A stretch of 64,000 nucleotides of DNA from Microcebus murinus (taxonomy: Eukaryota; Chordata; Mammalia; Primates; Cheirogaleidae), in contig NC_134136.1 of the NCBI RefSeq assembly GCF_040939455.1, positions 103,714,014-103,778,013 on the forward strand, in the 5' to 3' direction. Shown here one piece after another: positions 55,962 to 64,000 of this stretch. The translations under genes were made by a program, and so were the position numbers. The notes beneath the pieces are model-generated. The model was not told where the DNA came from, did no database searches, and saw nothing but the letters and a program-made list of their open reading frames with translations. How positions within the stretch are numbered: position 1 is the first letter of the stretch; each line of letters starts with the position of its first letter.

Positions 55962-57046
55962 TTAAGGCTTAATTCAGGCTGAAGTTCTAGCACTTCCTTC
56001 ACATAAGCAGACCTGCTAGAGTGTGGCAGACAGAGAATGAGGATATGTAGGGAGAAATCGTTTTGTCTCTTTCACTTTCTTTAGAATCAGTCCACACCCC
56101 CAGGATTCTGTAAACTAACAAAATTGGCTGTTATGGATTATGGTCACATTCCCATCTCAATACCAGCAGTTGAAATCTTTTGGGCATTTTAAGGTAGAGA
56201 ATTATATTTTATTTGCAGCTTACAGTTATTCCAATTCAAATATCTATAAATATAAAAGGGTGGGAGAAAATGCTGACACACAAAATTATTATACCCAGTT
56301 AAATTTTACATCTGTATTAATAAAGAAATCTCTGATTTAGGATTATTGGTCTCTTTATTTTAGAAGATTGAGGTTAGGGTGTGTGGCTGTGTGCATGTTT
56401 TATCACCAAGGTTGGGGTGATATTACCACAGTGACCAGAACTATGATGAAATTCTCATTTAGAAGAGAAATTGTTGTACCCTGTCTACTACAAAGGCGAA
56501 AAATGCCTTGACAAATTCATCATCGTCATGCTTTCTTGCCACAGTTTATTCTCTTATGCATTCTGTGGAGGTTCTTTAGGCCCTCTGGCTTTATCAATCA
56601 TAAGCTGTTTTTATTATTTCAGAATCATAATACTGTAGATCATAGGCACATTCAAAAGCCTTCCACATTATGCTACAACATACAAAGAATATTTTTTCAA
56701 AGAGACCAATTAGTGTTTTTATTAATATTAATCTGACATAGAAAAAGAAGTGTAAAATATTACTGCTATATACAAAATCCATGTCAGAATCTCTCAAAGT
56801 ATGTGATCATTGCTAATAGAACTTTGTTCAACTTTCCAAAAGCAGTGGAGTACTATTTTTATATTCAATGAAGGTAAGTTAGGTAAAAAATATCAGGTAC
56901 CCTTTTGTGAATTACAACATGGTAGAATTTTGTAAGAGTATTTTCTAATGCTATTCAATTATTCAATTGCTCCTCCATGGGAGAGCTTGACAAAGAGACA
57001 GAGACAGAGATTGTGTGTATTATACATAAATACACCTGTATGTATT

Positions 57047-57066
57047 ACACATACATATGTATGTGT
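57047..57066. repeat. Perfect 20-bp palindrome
   Basis: 'acacatacatatgtatgtgt' is self-complementary over its whole length, in a TA/CA-rich microsatellite-like region (about 57015-57115). Confidence 0.98.
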
Positions 57067-58469
57067 ATATAAAGTATACATATATTCACATATGTAAACA
57101 TGACACACCTGCATATATAATCTATGTTTAATATTTAGATGATATGAGAACCTTTTAATTTTCAAATTATTTTGTTTTGGTGACTGTTCAAGTTTATTGG
57201 TGGAAGAATTATGAGTTCATGAATGACTGATCATTCCTTTACTCTTGCAAGAATAAAATAATGTTTCATTGATACACAGTCACCAAAGAGTGGTGCATTC
57301 TCAAATGAACTCACTATTGCTGCCTCTGTTGTCAAGGTGGTATCTCCCTTTTTCTCTAACACAATCATCAAGTAACTTATTCAGCATTAAAACAAACATC
57401 AGTCATTAAGCAAAGACATCTTTTCTCAATATCTAAAAGGTTTAAAATTGAGTTTCTCATGCAACGGTCCATTTAAAGCCTCAAAGGTAGTTCATTGTTT
57501 TTGATGAATATTCTTTATAAAGTATATGAAAAGACTTTTATTCTTAGCAGGATACCTTCTTCTCTACTCAGCCACAAAAAGCATACATTTGAAACAATCA
57601 TATTCCCTTTTGTCAGCCTGAGTCAGCTGAAACCTTTGGCGTTATCAACCTCTGCCAACAACCTAAGGTAGCAATTGCACAATGGATAACTGAGATATAG
57701 TTTATTCCAAGTTAATGATTTTCTGAAGCCTTCAGGTTGATTATATGTATTCTGATAGGTAAAGAACCAATTTTAGCATGAAAAGAACAAGCTGTAGTTC
57801 AAGGTACCCAGATAATTCCAGCTTATTTTTGTATAATCCTTTAATTTCAGATGCTTATGCCTTTTTCATGCCTATCAATACTAGCACTCCGAAATTTTGC
57901 CCTGCTTGATAATAATTTGCCTCTGTAATTTCTTTACCACGGCTTTACTTAGGAACAGAACAAAGAATCTATTTAGACTAGAAGATAGCAAACTTTCGTG
58001 GCTGCTTTATGTTCAAAATATTTTGTAGACTCCCCATGAAATAATTATGATACTTGTAGTAACCATTGGGTAAATCCATAATGACAAAAATCTATTTTAA
58101 TTCACTAATGCTAAGTACAAATTGTGCTTTATTACTATATCAGCTACATATGTTTAAAAAATACTCATATATTATTATCTAGTCTGCATTTGGACTTGCA
58201 TAATCCTTTCAATTAGAATGCCCTCTCAAATGTCTCTATCTTGAAACATGAGAACCAGTATTTTGGAACAATTGATATCAGGTTCATGACATTAGTTGTT
58301 CAATGACTTGCTGTATTTGACATTGGACAATTTTCCAAAGAAATGTGATAGAGTGTGAAAATAAGAAAGAACTACTCTACCACCAGTTGTCACATCACCT
58401 AATTGCTCCCTAAACTCATTATACACCAGGGATCCTTTGAAGTATGGAAATAGATGTGACCAATAGAGA

Positions 58470-58620
58470 CAGAAAAATAAGAAAATTTCAGATTTGAAAG
58501 GAACTTGAGCAACCATATAGCCCAACCTCCCTTTTTTCACCACTACTCCAAAGAGGTCAAATAGCTTGTTAACCATCACACAAGTAGCTGATGGCAATGC
58601 CAGGCCTAAACCTGGACACT
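58470..58620 (-). repeat. MIR-like SINE fragment
   Basis: 'aggaacttgagcaaccatat', 'agcccaacctccc', 'aaagaggtcaaatagcttgt' and 'ccatcacacaagtagctgat' track a MIR-type core region. Orientation and exact family are uncertain. Confidence 0.5.
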
Positions 58621-58797
58621 AACTTTGAAACTATCTTGAAACATAGTAAATACTATAGCAGTGTGAGGTAGTACAGTTACAAAGCTATCCAGAAGATGGA
58701 GAAATGGGGGCTGAAATTATCACACAACCCAAGGATTCATTGATTTTAATGTTATGCAGGTTTAGATGCAAAAACATGTGGCTTGGTGTCAGAAGTG

Positions 58798-59035
58798 GAA
58801 AGAAAACTACAGTGTGGTAGAATGAGTACTCAATTTGGAGTTAGAACAGCTCTTCTAAGTCCCAGTACTACCACCAATTACATATGTGACTATGGCATAA
58901 CCCTCAAATATCCTTGCCTCTCTGTTTCCTTTTCTGTTAAATGGGAATGGGAATGCATGTTCTGCCCACCATTTAGGAAGGTTGAAAGAATAAAACTAGA
59001 TATTTGAAAATGCTCTATTATACTGTACGGAGCTT
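58798..59035 (+). repeat. MIR SINE, nearly full length
   Basis: Sense MIR: 'cagtgtggtagaatgagtac', 'aatttggagttagaacagct', 'ccaattacatatgtgactat', 'tctctgtttccttttctgtt', 'aaatgggaatgggaatgcat' and 'aatgctctattatactgta'. Confidence 0.85.
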
Positions 59036-59049
59036 GAGGTAAAGAAGCA

Positions 59050-59165
59050 GTATGCGTCAGTAAATATTATGGCACTGCTCTGAGCCAAGCATTATGCAAG
59101 GCCCTGGGCATGCAATACTGAACAAAATAGACATGATCATACTTTAAATTTTTTTATTCTAGTAA
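59050..59165 (-). repeat. L2 LINE 3' end fragment
   Basis: 'gtcagtaaatattatggcac', 'tgagccaagcattatgcaag', 'gccctgggcatgcaatactg' and 'aacaaaatagacatgatcat' match the complement of the L2 tail. Confidence 0.7.
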
Positions 59166-59530
59166 AATGGCATTATATAATTTACTAGGAGCTTTCTTAT
59201 TCATTGTTCTGCTTGAGCTTTGCAACAGTACTAGGTGGTCATGATATGTGGGCAGGTGAATGGGACAATGATCCAGGCTCTAGAACTTTTATTAAAGAAG
59301 GAGAAATGACAGGGAGATCTGCAGATGACTATAGCTTTGAGGAAGATGTGTGATAGTGTCTGATGGCATAAACTTCAAATGAGCTGGGTTTATTGGAGGA
59401 AGAAGAGGACAATTTGAAAGAAGCAATTAGGAACAGGAAAACACTTACTCTATCTTTGGGCCTTAATCTTTTTCTCATAATTCATTGAAGTGTTCTGAAA
59501 TACCCAAACAATGATATTCAATATTAGGAA
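59166..59530. other. Unassigned intergenic DNA
   Basis: No gene or repeat recognised. Confidence 0.45.
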
Positions 59531-59544
59531 AAAAAAAAAGATGA

Positions 59545-59629
59545 GAGGAAAGGGCATTTTTTGAAACCTTAAAATTTGTACCCCCATAATATGCCAAAAT
59601 AAAAAAAAAGAAAAAGAAGAAAACAAACG
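59545..59629 (+). mobile_element. Very short L1 3' tail insertion
   Basis: The insert contains 'aaaatttgtacccccataat' and 'atgccaaaataaaaaaaaag', the sense version of the strepsirrhine-type L1 terminus seen in reverse at 38285 and 2236. It is under 90 bp including the tail. An 11-bp duplication, 'aaaaaagatga', lies at 59534-59544 and 59630-59640. Confidence 0.75.
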
Positions 59630-59640
59630 AAAAAAGATGA

Positions 59641-59825
59641 ATTTATAGACTTTGTTGTGTTTATATATTTGTGCCCAATATCATTTCTCCCAATCAGTTG
59701 TATGTAACTAGGATTTTTAATAAATGATACATGTGCAAGCACACTGCAGATATTTACCCTAAATATCTCAGTGTTATTACAGGGAATAATATGGTCTAGC
59801 TTTGTCAGTCGATTATTGTAGGGGG
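59641..59825. other. Unassigned intergenic DNA
   Basis: Nothing recognised. Confidence 0.45.
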
Positions 59826-59829
59826 ATGT

Positions 59830-60062
59830 TTTTTAATAGCATAGCAGAAATGGATCTGAATTCTGAATATTTCACTTATTAGCTTTATGATCTTAGATAA
59901 ATTTGTTTATTTCACTAAGCCCCAGATTTATTTTCCAAGAAATTAGTCTACCAGTATTACCTACCTCATAGGATATGGTTAAGACTAAGTGAGATAATAC
60001 ACATGAAGTGTTTAGCACAGTGCCTGTTGTAGTAAATGCTTAATAAAGCTATTATTATCATT
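59830..60062 (+). repeat. MIR SINE, nearly full length
   Basis: Sense MIR: 'gcagaaatggatctgaattc', 'cttattagctttatgatctt', 'aagccccagatttattttcc', 'accagtattacctacctcat', 'agtgagataatacacatgaa' and 'cttaataaagctattattat'. Confidence 0.88.
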
Positions 60063-60366
60063 GTAATTGTATTAAATATATTTAAAATTTTTAGTTCCCC
60101 TATTCAATTATATGAAGAGTTTAAAGAAAGTCAAATGGGTAATGTATTCGGTTACTTTTTGAAATAAAAGATACGCAATATTTTAATGACCAGAATCCCA
60201 TGTAGTAGAAGAATAAAAGACTAAAAACATAAGATCATTTGTACCCTTGACTTTAATTTCTTACCTCAACCCAGAATCCTCTAATATGACCTTGAGGGAA
60301 TCATTCCTTATTTCATTAACAGTGCTACACTTTTAAAAATACTTCTGCCCACTTATGCCACTCTCA
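60063..60366. other. Unassigned intergenic DNA
   Basis: No gene or repeat recognised. Confidence 0.45.
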
Positions 60367-60374
60367 CCCTAAAG

Positions 60375-60747
60375 CTTGCGGTCCCCAATTCCCAGGCTGT
60401 GATCCAGTATCCATCCCTGGCCTGTTAGGAACCAGGCCCCACAGCAGGAGCTGAGTGGCAGGCAAGCAAGCAGAAGCTTCATCTGTGTTTACAGCCACTC
60501 CCCATCACATGAGTCACTGCCTGAGCTCCGCCTCCTGTCAGATCAGGGGCGGCATTAGATTCTGCATTATGGCGAGTTGTATAATTATTTCATTATATAT
60601 CACAATGTAATAATAATAGAAATAAAGTGCACAATAAATGCAATGTGTTTGAATCATCCTGAACCACCCTCCCCCCGCCTCCCCGTCTATGGAAAAATTG
60701 TCTTCTATAAAATTGGTCCCTGGTGCCAAAAAGGTTGGGGAACGCAG
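60375..60747 (+). mobile_element. MER1-type hAT-Charlie element
   Basis: Begins 'cttgcggtccccaattccca' and ends 'caaaaaggttggggaacgca' plus g, forming imperfect terminal inverted repeats. Internal 'cctggcctgttaggaaccag', 'gcctgagctccgcctcctgt', 'gagttgtataattatttcat' and 'aaaaattgtcttctataaaa' match the MER1/Charlie3 group. A perfect 8-bp target duplication, 'ccctaaag', lies at 60367-60374 and 60748-60755. It is in the opposite orientation to the relative at 21762-22014, and lacks transposase. Confidence 0.95.
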
Positions 60748-60755
60748 CCCTAAAG

Positions 60756-61335
60756 GACACTAGGGTATAACTGCTGTGAACATTGTACTTTGTCTAATTA
60801 TAGGAAAACACAGGAAAAAAATACCTTGCATTCCAAACTCAATTTTAAATCACTGGCACTAGTTCTGATTGCCTAATACAATAGGGACCCCTCATATACT
60901 TGTTAGCCAGTATTGATCTTCATTTAGAAAATATGCACTTTTAATTTGGTGGTGATATTTAACAATATTGCAATCTGTCGTGTCAATGTTTATAGAAAAA
61001 ATCCTCCAAATGATGCTTAAAGGAGCCTCAACACACTTGGCACACATCATTTAAAAAATCTGTGTTCTTCTATTGCTCTTTCATCTCAAAGATGCCTATA
61101 CCAGAGAACGAGTACCATCTTTTTTTCCATCTTTGGAGTCTTGAACAAACTGCTTAATCTCTCACTTCACTTCATCTGTAATAAGAGATAAAAATTTCTA
61201 CTTTACAGATTTATCCTCAGAATTTAAACTAAACAATGCATGTTGAAATGTTTATATAGTGCCTTTTACAGAAAATGACTATTTTAGGAAATAGTCCATC
61301 CTAAAAGTTTATCTGTTTTAGTTAATTAATCACTC
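60756..61335. other. Unassigned intergenic DNA
   Basis: No gene or repeat recognised. Confidence 0.45.
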
Positions 61336-61340
61336 AAATG

Positions 61341-61460
61341 GTAATTGGAGTTACTATAAAACTCCAATTGGAGTTATTATATATATATATATCATTGGAG
61401 TTATAATATGAAGTTATTATAATAACTCAAATAATTGGAGTTATTATATATATATCAGTT
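61341..61460. repeat. Cluster of direct and inverted 'aattggagtta' units with (TA)n
   Basis: The word 'attggagtta' occurs at about 61344, 61368, 61394 and 61434, two of them followed by TTATATATAT. The first is also met by an inverted copy, giving the 14-bp palindrome 'actccaattggagt' at 61361-61374. A complex slippage-built repeat. Confidence 0.92.
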
Positions 61461-62325
61461 ATGTAGCATTATTTCAGTGATGTTGACATTGCCAATTTTC
61501 ATTGGATAAACTGATATGTGGCAAGTCATCATTCTATAATTCAATTTATGTGACATCTCTTTTTTAAAACTATCCTTTACCAGTATTCAATCTAGAGCTT
61601 ATAGCACAGTGTACACAATTTTTGGAAGATTGTGGCTAAGTGTAGTGTATAAAAATGCATCATTTAACAGACCAAAGGTAAATGTACTCATAATTTAATA
61701 TGTCAAGCATCATACAGTCCAGAACTATTTGCAAATTTCTGAAGTGACATATATTTTCTGAAAGAAAACTGCCATTTTGTAATGGATAGCAGATTGACTG
61801 GGTAAGCAAGCATACTTATAAGATTTACATGCCATAGTTCATCAATGAGGCCCTGCATAAATCTACTCTAGGAATAATTTCAAGGTTCCATCTTTAAGTA
61901 CATCACCATTCTTTTCTCCTTAAATAAGTCATTCTCAAGGAAATTATCCTAATATTGCTCTTGGGACTGAATATTCTTACATGGTACAGCATCATATTTA
62001 CTGAAAGATTGCTTATTAATTTGGTACACGTGAACTGCGTGGAGTATATTTTCTACTTTGGTCTTTGGATAGAGTGGTTTTATTATTTTAGTTTTTCTTG
62101 ATATGTTCATAGCAAAACAGAAGCAAAAGTAACTCTACTATGATATGGGTACTGCACCTCATCTTTCTTAATGAATATCATATTTTCATAAAGTTTTTTC
62201 ATGAGATATGGCAGTTTTGTTCTGATTTAATGATACATGGCTTTTATTTTTTATTTAGTTAAATTTTGTGTTTTAGTAAAGTATCTTCTTTAAAGTGTTG
62301 TGGATTTCTTAATTTTACTAAACTG
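61461..62325. other. Unassigned intergenic DNA
   Basis: No gene or repeat recognised. Confidence 0.45.
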
Positions 62326-62329
62326 ATAG

Positions 62330-62505
62330 TAATAATAATATTGATAATACCAATAATAGCCATGATTTTCTTAATGTGTACTATTACCAAGCACTGAATT
62401 ATAATTTACATACCTTATCTCATATAATCATCAAAAACTCCCAGAAGATAGATATTATCTCATTTTACAGATAACAAATTGTAAGCCTAAGTGAGAATAC
62501 CAGAT
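62330..62505 (-). repeat. MIR SINE
   Basis: Complement of MIR: 'taataccaataatagccatg', 'accaagcactgaattataat', 'accttatctcatataatcat' and 'ctcattttacagataacaaa'. Confidence 0.75.
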
Positions 62506-62527
62506 TTCCATCATAAATATTAAAATT

Positions 62528-62770
62528 AATGTATTCATCTATGAAACAAATGTTTATGGAATGCCTACTAAGTACCAACAACTATGCCAAGAACCACGAA
62601 TAAATCATTTATCAAGACAAACATAATTCCTTTCTTCAGAGAGCTTGTAGTCTAGGAGAAAATTTTACAGTTAAACAAGACATAGCAAAGAAGTGTGATC
62701 AGTGTTTTGATAAGACAAGTGGAAGGAGCTCTATGAGTATATGGCAGGGATACTTGGCCTGGGAGGAAAA
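62528..62770 (-). repeat. L2 LINE 3' region
   Basis: 'aatgtttatggaatgcctac', 'taagtaccaacaactatgcc', 'agagagcttgtagtctagga' and 'tttgataagacaagtggaag' track the complement of the L2 3' end. Confidence 0.7.
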
Positions 62771-63615
62771 AAAGGCAGAAAAGGCTGGCCTTCCATTGAA
62801 AAACGTAATCAAGTCAATAAAGGTGCTCAAGTGCAGCTGTGGAGTGAGGCAATAAATTGGTGGTGATGCAGGAGAGACGGTGCTGTATAGAGAACTTTCT
62901 AAACCATAGTAAGAAATTTAACCTATATTATAAAGGAATACTTAATTATAGAAAGTCTGTATTCAAAATAGAAATCATAATCAAGGAAACAATCTTAAAT
63001 TGTCATATTCTAATTGCTTGATGGCTATTGAAACTAATGTATTGAATAGATGTTTCCTATTGCTGGGTTAAAATCACTTAACCAACTGAACTTTTACAAA
63101 CATCCCTAGGTTTACCTTTCATTTAATAAGTAAATTAAAATGTTAATGTTTTCTTTAATACTTTGCAATAACTTTCCCTTGAAATTGGAAACTTTTATCC
63201 AACTAAAGAAATCAAGCACTCTCACCTGCATCACATAGTCTTTTTTCATGTTATAGTGGAGACAGTTGTAAAATTTTAGTTCAGTTTATAAACATCTACT
63301 TAAATTCCTATACAAGACCTTTTACTTGGTGTGTCAGGCCATGGTCTCTAAATATTTCAGGTCATGTAATCACACCAGTTAAATTTGTTGAACAAATATC
63401 TCAATAGATGTATATTTGTCTATTAACAAAAAATCCATATATATAACTATATTAGCATATAATAGACATTAAAAACATAAATAAAGAATTAAAATAACAA
63501 AATAGAGAAAAATAAAAAAGAAGTAAATTTTCTTTTCATGGCCCAGTCAAGCAAATCTTAAATATTACTGAGGGAGTGGAAGCTTATTTTGCATACCATC
63601 ACATTGGAGAAGACA
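62771..63615. other. Unassigned intergenic DNA
   Basis: No gene or repeat recognised. Confidence 0.45.
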
Positions 63616-63621
63616 AAGATG

Positions 63622-63717
63622 AAAAATCTGTTATGTCTACCTTCAAAGTAATACCTTCATAACAGTAAAAATCTGTTATGTCTACCTTCAGACAAAAAAT
63701 CTGTTATGTCTACCTTC
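63622..63717. repeat. Three identical 23-bp units
   Basis: The same 23-mer, starting 'aaaaatctgttatgtctacc' and ending 'ttc', occurs at 63622-63644, 63667-63689 and 63695-63717 with no difference. The gaps between copies are unequal (22 and 5 bp), so this is not a simple tandem array. The 78-codon plus frame beginning at 63678 starts inside the third region and is probably not a gene. Confidence 0.97.
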
Positions 63718-63867
63718 TACCGCAAAAGCAAAATGCTATGCTCTGTGGTATTGTAAGTTGGAGCAGTTGTGGTTCAAAGTCAGGTAGATATTTTAAGGAC
63801 AAATTTAGTTGTACATTGGTGTCAAAGATAGGGGTTAATGGGCAACAAAGGATGGAAAAAGCATGGC

Positions 63868-64000
63868 TTTGGAGCAATGCTTCTCCAAATTTAATGTGTC
63901 TTCGAGTCAACTAGAGACCTAGGCTGGGGCTGGGAGTCTGAATTTCTAACAAGCTTCTAGGTACTACAAGCATTGCTGGTGTGCAGATTGCACTTTGGGT
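63868..64000 (+). mobile_element. MER5-type hAT-Charlie element, cut by window end
   Basis: 'caatgcttctccaaatttaa', 'tgtgtcttcgagtcaactag', 'gtctgaatttctaacaagct' and 'tgcagattgcactttgggt' follow MER5A in order. The right terminus lies beyond base 64000. Confidence 0.8.

Larger units (their letters stand above)
55641..58465. other. Long unassigned, single-copy-looking stretch
   Basis: About 2.8 kb with no gene and no clear transposon. It holds two strong palindromes (55934-55961 and 57047-57066) and ordinary AT-rich DNA. Parts such as 57590-57700 look undecayed but I cannot show conservation. Confidence 0.4.

Noticed and set aside
63622..63717. CRISPR-like repeat-spacer pattern
   Set aside because: Three identical 23-mers with gaps of 22 and 5 bp in a primate genome; gaps are unequal and one is far too short for spacers.
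1..64000. Nuclear mitochondrial segment, tRNA or small nuclear RNA copies
   Set aside because: I looked for familiar U6, 7SK, Y RNA, tRNA and mitochondrial words on both strands and saw none, although a short diverged copy could be missed by eye.

Overview
This is nuclear DNA of a primate, most likely a strepsirrhine (lemur, loris or galago). Two repeat families point there. The Alu copies carry the middle-region wording 'gagcaagagcgagacccc' and an 'attggccaatta' linker instead of the usual human Alu text. Several L1 3' ends have the 'gtacccccataatat' / 'attacaggggtaa' type of 3'UTR that I associate with lemur L1. The window is AT-rich and gene-poor. I see no convincing functional protein-coding gene, rRNA, tRNA, CRISPR array, operon or bacterial feature. 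Most short reading frames lie in repeats or look like chance.

Layout. 1-8.0 kb: mostly unassigned DNA with an old CR1/L3 scrap, a 136-bp L1 3' end, one Alu and an L1M 3' end. 8.4-10 kb: a processed retrocopy of the translation factor gene EIF4E, dead through several stop codons. 10-19 kb: single-copy-looking DNA with MIR, L2, MER5 and microsatellites. 18.99-19.18 kb: one weak candidate coding exon on the minus strand. 19.4-28.2 kb: an ancient antisense L1M tract about 5 kb long, broken by an Alu, another old repeat and an MST/THE1-type LTR. It is preceded by a MER1-type hAT element and followed by a 1-kb antisense L2. 28.9-29.3 kb: a well-preserved antisense Alu with a perfect 16-bp target duplication. 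30.7-32.5 kb: L1 fragments with a Tigger-type element nested inside the reverse transcriptase region. 34-43 kb: hAT and Tigger relics, L2 pieces and long unassigned stretches. 43.1-45.5 kb: antisense L1M 3' ends carrying two odd secondary insertions. 46-50.3 kb: two Alus, a strepsirrhine-type L1 3' end and an MLT1-type LTR. 51.4-55.6 kb: L1M end, Tigger relic, 1.1-kb L2 and a 5'-inverted (twin-primed) L1. 58-64 kb: MIR/L2 pieces, a tiny L1 tail insertion, a MER1-type hAT element, local repeats and a MER5 cut by the window end.

The biology visible is the history of transposition and small rearrangements, not a working gene system. Nested insertions give relative ages. L1 machinery produced the Alus, the EIF4E retrocopy and several truncated, inverted or tail-only insertions. 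The DNA transposons (hAT with 8-bp and Tigger with TA duplications) are old relics. I did not find an undescribed biological system. The items most worth checking are the 97-bp templated duplication inside an L1, the twin-primed L1, the nested Tigger, several perfect or near-perfect palindromes, three identical 23-mers near the right end, and the candidate exon. Family names come from recognising consensus sequences by eye, without a RepeatMasker run, so subfamily names and outer boundaries are approximate.
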